Assembly (NCBI GenBank): GCA_963920705.1
Contig: OY987234.1
Location: 2,046,001 to 2,110,000 of the forward strand
Origin: Odiellus spinosus
Lineage: Eukaryota; Arthropoda; Arachnida; Opiliones; Phalangiidae
Direction: 5' to 3'
Length of the DNA: 64,000 nt
The position numbers and the translations under genes were made by a program. Under the pieces are notes generated by a model that was not told the origin of the DNA, made no database searches, and was given only the letters and a program-made list of their open reading frames with translations. Position 1 is the first letter of the stretch, and every line of letters starts with the position of its first letter. Positions 39,301 to 51,860 of the stretch are shown here, in pieces.

Positions 39301-39660
39301 TTGTGGATCTGCACTTTTGAAATTTGTGGATCTACATTTGGGAAATTTGTGGATCTACACTTGGGAAATTTGTGGATCTACACTTGGGAAATTTGTGGAT
39401 CTGCACTTGGGAAATTAGTGGATCTATACTTGGGAAATTTGTGGATCTACATTTGGGAAATTTGTGGATCTACACTTGGGAAATTTGAGGATCTACACTT
39501 GGGAAATTTGTGGATCTGCACTTGGGAAATTTTTGGATCTGCACTTGGGAAATTTGTGGATCTGCACTTGGGAAATTTGTGGTTCTACACTTGGGAAATT
39601 TGTGGATCTACATTTGGGAAATTTGTGGATCTACACTTGGGAAATTTGTGGATCTACACT
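36360..39660. repeat. 3.3-kb block, copy 1 (offset 5555 to next)
   Basis: Copied at 41915-45215 at offset 5555 bp, which is 242 monomers less 11 bases: one for each of the 22-bp monomers at 37881 and 40387 and nine for the deletion near 41904. A CTGCAATTTAGAAA variant (near 36805, 42360 and 49333), CACTTGGGGAATTTG and CTGTACTTATG (near 37632, 43187 and 50160) define this lineage. Private changes in copy 1 include GGGAAAGTTGTGG near 36425 and CACTAGGG near 36923. The left part includes an R-family HOR. Confidence 0.87.
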
Positions 39661-41194
39661 TGGGAAATTTGTGGATTTACACTTGGGAAATTTGTGGATC
39701 TATACTTGGGAAATTTTTGGATCTACACTTGGGAAATTTGGTGATCTACACTTGGGAAATTTGTGGATCTACACTTGGGAAATTTGTGGATCTACACTTG
39801 GGAAATTTGTGGATCTACACTTGGGAAATTTGTGGATCTACACTTGGGAAATTTGTGGATCTACACTTGGGAAATTTGTGGATCTACACTTGGGAAATTT
39901 ATGGATCTATACTTAGGAATTTTGTGGATCTACACTTGGGAAATAGGAGGATCTGCACTTAGGAAATTTGTGGATCTGCACTTATGAAATTTGTGGATCT
40001 GCACTTATGAAATTTGTGGATCTGCACTTGGGAAATTTGTGGATCTGCACTTGGGAAATTTGTGGATCTGCACTTGGGAAATTTGTGGATCTGAACTTGG
40101 GAAATTTGTGGATCAGCACTTGGGAAATTTGTGGATCTGCACATGGGAAATTTGTGGTTCTACAATTGGGAAATTTGTGGACCTACATTTTGGATATTTG
40201 TGGATCTACATTTGGGAAATTTGTGGATCTACACTTGGGAAATTTGTGGATCTGAACTTGGGAAATTTGTGGATCAGCACTTGGGAAATTTGTGGATCTG
40301 CACATGGGAAATTTGTGGTTCTACAATTGGGAAATTTGTGGACCTACATTTTGGATATTTGTGGATCTACACTTGGGAAATTTGTGGATCTACACTTGGG
40401 AAATTTGTGATCTGCACTTGGGAAATTTGTGGATCTGCACTTGGGAAATTTGTGGATCTGCACTTGGGAAATTTGTGGATCTGCACTTGGGAAATTTGGG
40501 GATCTGCACTTGGGAAATTTGTGGATCTGAACTTGGGAAATTTGTTTATCTGCACTTGGGAAATTTGTGGATCTACACTTGGGAAATTTGTGGATCCATA
40601 CTTCTGAAATTTGTGGATCTACACTTAGGAAATTTGTGAATCTACACTTGGGAAATTTGAGGATCTGCACTTGGGAAATTTTTGGATCTGCACTTGGGAA
40701 ATTTGTGGATCTGAACTTGGGAAATTTGTGGATCTGCACTTGGGAAATTTGTGGATCTGCACTTGGGAAATTTGTGGATCTGCACTTGGGAAATTTGTGG
40801 ATCTACACTTGGGAAATTTGTGGATCTATACTTGGGAAATTTGTGGATCTACACTTGGGAAATTTGTGGATCTACATTTGGGAAATTTGTGGATCTACAC
40901 TTGGGAAATTTGTGGATCTATACTTCTGAAATTTGTGGATCTACACTTAGGAAATTTGTGGATCTACACTTGGGAAATTTGTGGATCTACACTTGGGAAA
41001 TTTGTGGATCTGCACTTGGGAAATTTGTGGATCTACACTTGGGAAATTTTTGGATCTGCACTTGGGAAATTTGTGGATCTGCACTTGGGAAATTTGTGGT
41101 TCTACACTTGGGAAATTTGTGGATCTGAACTTGGGAAATTTGTTTATCTGCACTTGGGAAATTTGTGGATCTACACTTGGGAAATTTGTGGATC
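39103..41194. repeat. 2092-bp HOR, copy 1 (91 monomers)
   Basis: Begins with a CCATACTTCTG monomer followed by CACTTGGGAATTTTG. The next copy starts at 41195; further copies are 52712-54803 and 54804-56680. The length is 91 monomers less one base for the 22-bp monomer at 40387. It carries a doubled TTTTGGATA cassette (40180 and 40341). GGGAAATTAGTGG near 39413 is private. Confidence 0.88.
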
Positions 41195-41903
41195 CATACT
41201 TCTGAAATTTGTGGATCTACACTTGGGAATTTTGTGGATCTACACTTGGGAAATAAGAGGATCTGCACTTGGGAAATTTGTGGATCTGCACTTATGAAAT
41301 TTGTGGATCTGCACTTATGAAATTTGTGGATCTGCACTTGGGAAATTTGTGGATCTGCACTTGGGAAATTTGTGGATCTGCACTTGGGAAATTTGTGGAT
41401 CTGCACTTTTGAAATTTGTGGATCTACATTTGGGAAATTTGTGGATCTACACTTGGGAAATTTGTGGATCTACACTTGGGAAATTTGTGGATCTGCACTT
41501 GGGAAATTTGTGGATCTATACTTGGGAAATTTGTGGATCTACATTTGGGAAATTTGTGGATCTACACTTGGGAAATTTGAGGATCTACACTTGGGAAATT
41601 TGTGGATCTGCACTTGGGAAATTTTTGGATCTGCACTTGGGAAATTTGTGGATCTGCACTTGGGAAATTTGTGGTTCTACACTTGGGAAATTTGTGGATC
41701 TACATTTGGGAAATTTGTGGATCTACACTTGGGAAATTTGTGGATCTACACTTGGGAAATTTGTGGATTTACACTTGGGAAATTTGTGGATCTATACTTG
41801 GGAAATTTTTGGATCTACACTTGGGAAATTTGGTGATCTACACTTGGGAAATTTGTGGATCTACACTTGGGAAATTTGTGGATCTACACTTGGGAAATTT
41901 GTG
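41195..41903. repeat. 2092-bp HOR, truncated second copy
   Basis: First third of the 2092-bp unit, ending at the 9-bp deletion monomer at 41904 where the sequence switches to the 3-kb block. The junction and the deletion coincide. Confidence 0.85.
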
Positions 41904-41917
41904 GATCTACACTTGGG
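41904..41917. repeat. 9-bp deletion monomer 1
   Basis: The monomer is 14 bp: GGGAA runs straight into TCTACAC. Because 9 is a multiple of 3, the deletion keeps all three + strand frames in register. It sits exactly at a HOR switch point. Confidence 0.95.
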
Positions 41918-44900
41918 AATCTACACTTGGGAAATTTGTGGATCTACACTTGGGAAATTTGTGGATCTACACTTGGGAAATTTGTGGATCTACACTTGGG
42001 AAATTTGTGGATCTACACTTGGGAAATTTGTGGATCTACACTTGGGAAATTTGTGGATCTTTACTTGGGAAATTTGAGGATCTGCACTTGGGAAATTTTT
42101 GGATCTGCACTTGGGATATTTGTGGATCTGCACTTGGGAAATTTGTGGTTCTACACTTGGGAAATTTGTGGATCTACACTTGGGAAATTTGTGGATCTAC
42201 ACTTGGGAAATTTGTGGATCTACACTTGGGAAATTTGTGGATCTGCACTTGGGAAATTTGTGGATCTACACTTGGGAAATTTGTGGATCTACATTTGGGA
42301 AATTTGTGGATCTACACTTGGAAAATTTGTGGATCTACTCTTGGGAAATTTGTGGATCTGCAATTTAGAAATTTGTGGATCTACACCTGGGAAATTTGTG
42401 GATCTGCACTTATGAAATTTGTGGTTCTACACTTGGGAAATTTGTGGATCTACATTTGGGAAATTTGTGGATCTACACTTGGGAAATTTGTGGATCTACA
42501 CTTGGGAAATTTGTGGGTCTACACTTGGGAAATTTGTGGATCTACACTTGGGAAATTTGTGGATTTACACTTGGGAAATTTGTGGATCTACACTTGGGAA
42601 ATTTTTGGATCTACACTTGGGAAATTTGGTGATCTACACTTGGGGAATTTGTGGATCTACACTTGGGAAATTTGTGGATCTACACTTGGGAAATTTGTGG
42701 ATCTACATTTGGGAAATTTGTGGATCTACACTTGGGAAATTTGAGGATCTACACTTGGGAAATTTGTGGATCTGCACTTGGTAAATTTTTGGATCTGCAC
42801 TTGGGAAATTTGTGGATCTGCACTTGGGAAATTTGTGGTTCTACACTTGGGAAATTTGTGGATCTACATTTGGGAAATTTGTGGGTCTACACTTGGGAAA
42901 TTTGTGGATCTACACTTGGGAAATTTGTGGATTTACACTTGGGGAATTTGTGGATCTATACTTGGGAAATTTTTGGTTCTACACTTGGGAAATTTGGTGA
43001 TCTACACTTGGGAAATTTGTGGATCTACACTTGGGAAATTTGTGGATCTACACTTGGGAAATTTGTGGATCTACACTTGGGAAATTTGTGGATCTATACT
43101 TCTGAAATTTGTGGATCTATACTTAGGAATTTTGTGGATCTACACTTGGGAAATAGGAGGATCTGCACTTGGGAAATTTGTGGATCTGTACTTATGAAAT
43201 TTGTGGATCTGCACTTATGAAATTTGTGGATCTGCACTTGGGAAATTTGTGGATCTGCACTTGGGAAATTTGTGGATCTGCACTTGGGAAATTTGTGGAT
43301 CTGAACTTGGGAAATTTGTGGATCAGCACTTGGGAAATTTGTGGATCTGCACATGGGAAATTTGTGGTTCTACAATTGGGAAATTTGTGGACCTACATTT
43401 TGAAAATTTGTGGATCTACACTTGGGAAATTTGTGGATCTACACTTGGGAAATTTGTGATCTGCACTTGGGAAATTTGTGGATCTGCACTTGTGAAATTT
43501 GTGGATCTGCACTTGGGAAATTTGTGGATCTGCACTTGGGAAATTTGTGGATCTGCACTTGGGAAATTTGTGGATCTGAACTTGGGAAATTTGTTTATCT
43601 GCACTTGGGAAATTTGTGGATCTACACTTGGGAAATTTGTGGATCCATACTTCTGAAATTTGTGGATCTACACTTAGGAAATTTGTGGATCTACACTTGG
43701 GAAATTTGAGGATCTGCACTTGGGAAATTTTTGGATCTGCACTTGGGAAATTTGTGGATCTGAACTTGGGAAATTTGTGGATCTGCACTTGGGAAATTTG
43801 TGGATCTGCACTTGGGAAATTTGTGGATCTGCACTTGGGAAATTTGTGGATCTACACTTGGGAAATTTGTGGATCTATACTTGGGAAATTTGTGGATCTA
43901 CACTTGGGAAATTTTTGGATCTACACTTGGGAAATTTGGTGATCTACACTTGGGAAATTTGTGGATCTACACTTGGGAAATTTGTGGATCTACACTTGGG
44001 AAATTTGTGGATCTACACTTGGAAAATTTGTGGATCTATACTTCTGAAATTTGTGGATCTATACTTAGGAATTTTGTGGATCTACACTTGGGAAATAAGA
44101 GGATCTGCACTTGGGAAATTTGTGGATCTGCACTTATGAAATTTGTGGATCTGCACTTATGAAATTTGTGGATCTGCACTTGGGAAATTTGTGGATCTGC
44201 ACTTGGGAAATTTGTGGATCTGCACTTGGGAAATTTGTGGATCTGCACTTTTGAAATTTGTGGATCTACACTTGGGAAATTTGTGGATATGCACTTGGGA
44301 AATTTGTGGATCTGCACTTGGGAAATTTTTGGATCTGCACTTGGGAAATTTGTGGATCTGCACTTGGGAAATTTGTGGATCTGCACATGGGATATTTGTG
44401 GATCTACAATTGGGAAATTTGTGGACCTACATTTGGGAAATTTGTGGATCTACACTTGGGAAATTTGTGGATCTGCACTTGGGAAATTTGTGGATCTACA
44501 CTTGGGAAATTTTTGGATCTGCACTTGGGAAATTTGTGGATCTGCACTTGGGAAATTTGTGGTTCTACACTTGGGAAATTTGTGGATCTGAACTTGGGAA
44601 ATTTGTTTATCTGCACTTGGGAAATTTGTGGATCTACACTTGGGAAATTTGTGGATCCATACTTCTGAAATTTGTGGATCTACACTTGGGAATTTTGTGG
44701 ATCTACACTTGGGAAATAAGAGGATCTGCACTTGGGAAATTTGTGGATCTGCACTTATGAAATTTGTGGATCTGCACTTATGAAATTTGTGGATCTGCAC
44801 TTGGGAAATTTGTGGATCTGCACTTGGGAAATTTGTGGATCTGCACTTGGGAAATTTGTGGATCTGCACTTTTGAAATTTGTGGATCTACATTTGGGAAA

Positions 44901-45215
44901 TTTGTGGATCTACACTTGGGAAATTTGTGGATCTACACTTGGGAAATTTGTGGATCTGCACTTGGGAAATTTGTGGATCTATACTTGGGAAATTTGTGGA
45001 TCTACATTTGGGAAATTTGTGGATCTACACTTGGGAAATTTGAGGATCTACACTTGGGAAATTTGTGGATCTGCACTTGGGAAATTTTTGGATCTGCACT
45101 TGGGAAATTTGTGGATCTGCACTTGGGAAATTTGTGGTTCTACACTTGGGAAATTTGTGGATCTACATTTGGGAAATTTGTGGATCTACACTTGGGAAAT
45201 TTGTGGATCTACACT
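41915..45215. repeat. 3.3-kb block, copy 2
   Basis: Second copy of 36360-39660, beginning directly at the 9-bp deletion monomer. GGGATATTTG near 42115 is private. The left 3.0 kb, from about 41780, is copied again at 48753-51790. Confidence 0.87.
44490..45085. repeat. 713-bp-period duplication, copy 1
   Basis: Repeats at 45203-45798 with an offset of exactly 31 monomers. The same pair appears at 47425-48020 and 48138-48733, so the 713-bp event came before the 2935-bp one. Markers are CTGAAC, GTTTATC, CCATACTTCTG, CACTTGGGAATTTTG, AAATAAGAGG and CACTTTTGAAA. Confidence 0.86.
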
Positions 45216-45798
45216 TGGGAAATTTTTGGATCTGCACTTGGGAAATTTGTGGATCTGCACTTGGGAAATTTGTGGTTCTACACTTGGGAAATTTGTGGAT
45301 CTGAACTTGGGAAATTTGTTTATCTGCACTTGGGAAATTTGTGGATCTACACTTGGGAAATTTGTGGATCCATACTTCTGAAATTTGTGGATCTACACTT
45401 GGGAATTTTGTGGATCTACACTTGGGAAATAAGAGGATCTGCACTTGGGAAATTTGTGGATCTGCACTTATGAAATTTGTGGATCTGCACTTATGAAATT
45501 TGTGGATCTGCACTTGGGAAATTTGTGGATCTGCACTTGGGAAATTTGTGGATCTGCACTTGGGAAATTTGTGGATCTGCACTTTTGAAATTTGTGGATC
45601 TACATTTGGGAAATTTGTGGATCTACACTTGGGAAATTTGTGGATCTACACTTGGGAAATTTGTGGATCTGCACTTGGGAAATTTGTGGATCTATACTTG
45701 GGAAATTTGTGGATCTACATTTGGGAAATTTGTGGATCTACACTTGGGAAATTTGAGGATCTACACTTGGGAAATTTGTGGATCTGCACTTGGGAAAT
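45203..45798. repeat. 713-bp-period duplication, copy 2
   Basis: Second copy of 44490-45085. It ends where GATTTAC (near 45800) replaces the TTTTTGG monomer of copy 1. Confidence 0.86.
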
Positions 45799-45941
45799 TT
45801 GTGGATTTACACTTGGGAAATTTGTGGATCTATACTTGGGAAATTTTTGGATCTACACTTGGGAAATTTGGTGATCTACACTTGGGAAATTTGTGGATCT
45901 ACACTTGGGAAATTTGTGGATCTACACTTGGGAAATTTGTG

Positions 45942-45955
45942 GATCTACACTTGGG
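45942..45955. repeat. 9-bp deletion monomer 2
   Basis: Same junction as at 41904, 4038 bp downstream (176 monomers less 10 bases). The surrounding order, with TTTGGTGATC and consensus monomers before it and consensus monomers after it, is the same. Confidence 0.95.
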
Positions 45956-46080
45956 AATCTACACTTGGGAAATTTGTGGATCTACACTTGGGAAATTTGT
46001 GGATCTACACTTGGGAAATTTGTGGATCTACACTTGGGAAATTTGTGGATCTACACTTGGGAAATTTGTGGATCTACACT

Positions 46081-46624
46081 TGGGAACTTTGTGGATCTAC
46101 ACTTGGGAAATTTGTGGATCTACACTTGGGAAATTTGTGGATCTACACTTGGGAAATTTGTGGGTCTGAACTTGGGAAATTTGTGGATCTGCACTTGGGA
46201 AATTTGTGGATCTGCACTTGGGAAATTTGTGGATCTGCACTTGGGAAATTTGTGGATCTACACTTGGGAAATTTGTGGATCTATACTTGGGAAATTTGTG
46301 GATCTACACTTGGGAAATTTTTGGATCTACACTTGGGAAATTTGGTGATCTACACTTGGGAAATTTGTGGATCTACACTTGGGAAATTTGTGGATCTACA
46401 CTTGGGAAATTTGTGGATCTACACTTGGAAAATTTGTGGATCTATACTTCTGAAATTTGTGGATCTATACTTAGGAATTTTGTGGATCTGCACTTGGGAA
46501 ATTTGTGGATCTGAACTTGGGAAATTTGTTTATCTGCACTTGGGAAATTTGTGGATCTACACTTGGGAAATTTGTGGATCTACACTTGGGAAATTTGTGG
46601 ATCTACACTTGGGAACTTTGTGGA
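46081..46624. repeat. Patchwork segment with GGGAACTTTG markers
   Basis: GGGAACTTTG occurs near 46083 and 46613, and a GGTCTGAAC start near 46163. Between them lie the CTATACTTGGG, TTTGGTGATC, CTTGGAAAA, CTATACTTCTG series and a GTTTATC monomer near 46528. The two GGGAACTTTG sites at its ends suggest a short private duplication. Confidence 0.68.
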
Positions 46625-49015
46625 TCTACACTTGGGAAATTTGAGGATCTGCACTTGGGAAATTTTTGGATCTGCACTTGGGAAATTTGTGGATCTGAAC
46701 TTGGGAAATTTGTGGATCTGCACTTGGGAAATTTGTGGATCTGCACTTGGGAAATTTGTGGATCTGCACTTGGGAAATTTGTGGATCTACACTTGGGAAA
46801 TTTGTGGATCTATACTTGGGAAATTTGTGGATCTACACTTGGGAAATTTTTGGATCTACACTTGGGAAATTTGGTGATCTACACTTGGGAAATTTGTGGA
46901 TCTACACTTGGGAAATTTGTGGATCTACACTTGGGAAATTTGTGGATCTACACTTGGAAAATTTGTGGATCTATACTTCTGAAATTTGTGGATCTATACT
47001 TAGGAATTTTGTGGATCTACACTTGGGAAATAAGAGGATCTGCACTTGGGAAATTTGTGGATCTGCACTTATGAAATTTGTGGATCTGCACTTATGAAAT
47101 TTGTGGATCTGCACTTGGGAAATTTGTGGATCTGCACTTGGGAAATTTGTGGATCTGCACTTGGGAAATTTGTGGATCTGCACTTTTGAAATTTGTGGAT
47201 CTACACTTGGGAAATTTGTGGATATGCACTTGGGAAATTTGTGGATCTGCACTTGGGAAATTTTTGGATCTGCACTTGGGAAATTTGTGGATCTGCACTT
47301 GGGAAATTTGTGGATCTGCACATGGGATATTTGTGGATCTACAATTGGGAAATTTGTGGACCTACATTTGGGAAATTTGTGGATCTACACTTGGGAAATT
47401 TGTGGATCTGCACTTGGGAAATTTGTGGATCTACACTTGGGAAATTTTTGGATCTGCACTTGGGAAATTTGTGGATCTGCACTTGGGAAATTTGTGGTTC
47501 TACACTTGGGAAATTTGTGGATCTGAACTTGGGAAATTTGTTTATCTGCACTTGGGAAATTTGTGGATCTACACTTGGGAAATTTGTGGATCCATACTTC
47601 TGAAATTTGTGGATCTACACTTGGGAATTTTGTGGATCTACACTTGGGAAATAAGAGGATCTGCACTTGGGAAATTTGTGGATCTGCACTTATGAAATTT
47701 GTGGATCTGCACTTATGAAATTTGTGGATCTGCACTTGGGAAATTTGTGGATCTGCACTTGGGAAATTTGTGGATCTGCACTTGGGAAATTTGTGGATCT
47801 GCACTTTTGAAATTTGTGGATCTACATTTGGGAAATTTGTGGATCTACACTTGGGAAATTTGTGGATCTACACTTGGGAAATTTGTGGATCTGCACTTGG
47901 GAAATTTGTGGATCTATACTTGGGAAATTTGTGGATCTACATTTGGGAAATTTGTGGATCTACACTTGGGAAATTTGAGGATCTACACTTGGGAAATTTG
48001 TGGATCTGCACTTGGGAAATTTTTGGATCTGCACTTGGGAAATTTGTGGATCTGCACTTGGGAAATTTGTGGTTCTACACTTGGGAAATTTGTGGATCTA
48101 CATTTGGGAAATTTGTGGATCTACACTTGGGAAATTTGTGGATCTACACTTGGGAAATTTTTGGATCTGCACTTGGGAAATTTGTGGATCTGCACTTGGG
48201 AAATTTGTGGTTCTACACTTGGGAAATTTGTGGATCTGAACTTGGGAAATTTGTTTATCTGCACTTGGGAAATTTGTGGATCTACACTTGGGAAATTTGT
48301 GGATCCATACTTCTGAAATTTGTGGATCTACACTTGGGAATTTTGTGGATCTACACTTGGGAAATAAGAGGATCTGCACTTGGGAAATTTGTGGATCTGC
48401 ACTTATGAAATTTGTGGATCTGCACTTATGAAATTTGTGGATCTGCACTTGGGAAATTTGTGGATCTGCACTTGGGAAATTTGTGGATCTGCACTTGGGA
48501 AATTTGTGGATCTGCACTTTTGAAATTTGTGGATCTACATTTGGGAAATTTGTGGATCTACACTTGGGAAATTTGTGGATCTACACTTGGGAAATTTGTG
48601 GATCTGCACTTGGGAAATTTGTGGATCTATACTTGGGAAATTTGTGGATCTACATTTGGGAAATTTGTGGATCTACACTTGGGAAATTTGAGGATCTACA
48701 CTTGGGAAATTTGTGGATCTGCACTTGGGAAATTTGTGGATTTACACTTGGGAAATTTGTGGATCTATACTTGGGAAATTTTTGGATCTACACTTGGGAA
48801 ATTTGGTGATCTACACTTGGGAAATTTGTGGATCTACACTTGGGAAATTTGTGGATCTACACTTGGGAAATTTGTGGATCTACACTTGGGAATCTACACT
48901 TGGGAAATTTGTGGATCTACACTTGGGAAATTTGTGGATCTACACTTGGGAAATTTGTGGATCTACACTTGGGAAATTTGTGGATCTACACTTGGGAAAT
49001 TTGTGGATCTACACT
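46625..49015. repeat. 2.4-kb block, copy 2
   Basis: Second copy of 43690-46080 at offset 2935. Beyond 49015 it continues as the 3-kb block (GATCTTTAC near 49030), whereas copy 1 continues into the patchwork segment. Confidence 0.86.
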
Positions 49016-51790
49016 TGGGAAATTTGTGGATCTTTACTTGGGAAATTTGAGGATCTGCACTTGGGAAATTTTTGGATCTGCACTTGGGAAATTTGTGGAT
49101 CTGCACTTGGGAAATTTGTGGTTCTACACTTGGGAAATTTGTGGATCTACACTTGGGAAATTTGTGGATCTACACTTGGGAAATTTGTGGATCTACACTT
49201 GGGAAATTTGTGGATCTGCACTTGGGAAATTTGTGGATCTACACTTGGGAAATTTGTGGATCTACATTTGGGAAATTTGTGGATCTACACTTGGAAAATT
49301 TGTGGATCTACTCTTGGGAAATTTGTGGATCTGCAATTTAGAAATTTGTGGATCTACACCTGGGAAATTTGTGGATCTGCACTTATGAAATTTGTGGTTC
49401 TACACTTGGGAAATTTGTGGATCTACATTTGGGAAATTTGTGGATCTACACTTGGGAAATTTGTGGATCTACACTTGGGAAATTTGTGGGTCTACACTTG
49501 GGAAATTTGTGGATCTACACTTGGGAAATTTGTGGATTTACACTTGGGAAATTTGTGGATCTACACTTGGGAAATTTTTGGATCTACACTTGGGAAATTT
49601 GGTGATCTACACTTGGGGAATTTGTGGATCTACACTTGGGAAATTTGTGGATCTACACTTGGGAAATTTGTGGATCTACATTTGGGAAATTTGTGGATCT
49701 ACACTTGGGAAATTTGAGGATCTACACTTGGGAAATTTGTGGATCTGCACTTGGTAAATTTTTGGATCTGCACTTGGGAAATTTGTGGATCTGCACTTGG
49801 GAAATTTGTGGTTCTACACTTGGGAAATTTGTGGATCTACATTTGGGAAATTTGTGGGTCTACACTTGGGAAATTTGTGGATCTACACTTGGGAAATTTG
49901 TGGATTTACACTTGGGGAATTTGTGGATCTATACTTGGGAAATTTTTGGTTCTACACTTGGGAAATTTGGTGATCTACACTTGGGAAATTTGTGGATCTA
50001 CACTTGGGAAATTTGTGGATCTACACTTGGGAAATTTGTGGATCTACACTTGGGAAATTTGTGGATCTATACTTCTGAAATTTGTGGATCTATACTTAGG
50101 AATTTTGTGGATCTACACTTGGGAAATAGGAGGATCTGCACTTGGGAAATTTGTGGATCTGTACTTATGAAATTTGTGGATCTGCACTTATGAAATTTGT
50201 GGATCTGCACTTGGGAAATTTGTGGATCTGCACTTGGGAAATTTGTGGATCTGCACTTGGGAAATTTGTGGATCTGAACTTGGGAAATTTGTGGATCAGC
50301 ACTTGGGAAATTTGTGGATCTGCACATGGGAAATTTGTGGTTCTACAATTGGGAAATTTGTGGACCTACATTTTGAAAATTTGTGGATCTACACTTGGGA
50401 AATTTGTGGATCTACACTTGGGAAATTTGTGATCTGCACTTGGGAAATTTGTGGATCTGCACTTGTGAAATTTGTGGATCTGCACTTGGGAAATTTGTGG
50501 ATCTGCACTTGGGAAATTTGTGGATCTGCACTTGGGAAATTTGTGGATCTGAACTTGGGAAATTTGTTTATCTGCACTTGGGAAATTTGTGGATCTACAC
50601 TTGGGAAATTTGTGGATCCATACTTCTGAAATTTGTGGATCTACACTTAGGAAATTTGTGGATCTACACTTGGGAAATTTGAGGATCTGCACTTGGGAAA
50701 TTTTTGGATCTGCACTTGGGAAATTTGTGGATCTGAACTTGGGAAATTTGTGGATCTGCACTTGGGAAATTTGTGGATCTGCACTTGGGAAATTTGTGGA
50801 TCTGCACTTGGGAAATTTGTGGATCTACACTTGGGAAATTTGTGGATCTATACTTGGGAAATTTGTGGATCTACACTTGGGAAATTTTTGGATCTACACT
50901 TGGGAAATTTGGTGATCTACACTTGGGAAATTTGTGGATCTACACTTGGGAAATTTGTGGATCTACACTTGGGAAATTTGTGGATCTACACTTGGAAAAT
51001 TTGTGGATCTATACTTCTGAAATTTGTGGATCTATACTTCTGAAATTTGTGGATCTACACTTGGGAAATAAGAGGATCTGCACTTGGGAAATTTGTGGAT
51101 CTGCACTTATGAAATTTGTGGATCTGCACTTATGAAATTTGTGGATCTGCACTTGGGAAATTTGTGGATCTGCACTTGGGAAATTTGTGGATCTGCACTT
51201 GGGAAATTTGTGGATCTGCACTTTTGAAATTTGTGGATCTACACTTGGGAAATTTGTGGATATGCACTTGGGAAATTTGTGGATCTGCACTTGGGAAATT
51301 TTTGGATCTGCACTTGGGAAATTTGTGGATCTGCACTTGGGAAATTTGTGGATCTGCACATGGGATATTTGTGGATCTACAATTGGGAAATTTGTGGACC
51401 TACATTTGGGAAATTTGTGGATCTACACTTGGGAAATTTGTGGATCTGCACTTGGGAAATTTGTGGATCTACACTTGGGAAATTTTTGGATCTGCACTTG
51501 GGAAATTTGTGGATCTGCACTTGGGAAATTTGTGGTTCTACACTTGGGAAATTTGTGGATCTGAACTTGGGAAATTTGTTTATCTGCACTTGGGAAATTT
51601 GTGGATCTACACTTGGGAAATTTGTGGATCCATACTTCTGAAATTTGTGGATCTACACTTGGGAATTTTGTGGATCTACACTTGGGAAATAAGAGGATCT
51701 GCACTTGGGAAATTTGTGGATCTGCACTTATGAAATTTGTGGATCTGCACTTATGAAATTTGTGGATCTGCACTTGGGAAATTTGTGGAT
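48753..51790. repeat. 3.0-kb block, copy 3 (offset 6973)
   Basis: Copy of 41780-44815 at offset 6973 (304 monomers less 19 bases: two 9-bp deletions and one 22-bp monomer). It includes its own 9-bp deletion monomer at 48877. Near 51040 it carries a CTTCTGAAA monomer where the other copies have CTTAGGAATTTT, a replacement that matches the monomer immediately before it. Confidence 0.87.
48877..48890. repeat. 9-bp deletion monomer 3
   Basis: Same junction again, 2935 bp after monomer 2 (128 monomers less 9 bases). The three deletions are best read as one event copied twice. Confidence 0.95.
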
Positions 51791-51860
51791 CTGCACTTGG
51801 GAAATTTGTGGATCTGCACTTGGGAAATTTGTGGATCTGCACTTGGGAAATTTGTGGATC
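50780..51860. repeat. 1081-bp tandem HOR, copy 1 (47 monomers)
   Basis: Exactly 47 monomers, repeated without gap from 51861. It contains CTATACTTGGG, TTTGGTGATC, CTTGGAAAA, the replaced CTTCTGAAA monomer near 51040, AAATAAGAGG near 51066 and 51688, and a TTTGGG-subtype cassette at 51397. Confidence 0.87.

Larger units (their letters stand above)
38330..41917. repeat. 3.6-kb segment with copy 13.6 kb away
   Basis: Matches 51939-55526 at offset 13,609 bp: 593 monomers less 30 bases, the exact sum of three 9-bp deletions and three 22-bp monomers between equivalent points. It is the longest-range relation I could follow by eye. The segment spans the end of one HOR type, the full 2092-bp unit and part of the next. 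Confidence 0.85.
43690..46080. repeat. 2.4-kb block, copy 1 (offset 2935)
   Basis: Copied at 46625-49015. It contains AAATAAGAGG at about 44094, 44716 and 45427, a TTTGGG-subtype cassette at 44424, an internal 713-bp duplication and the deletion monomer at 45942. The right limit lies before the private GGGAACTTTG near 46083. Confidence 0.86.

Noticed and set aside
41904-41917. Attachment or site-specific recombination site
   Set aside because: The truncated monomer recurs only in copies of one block and shows no inverted arms or nearby recombinase; a copied 9-bp deletion explains it.
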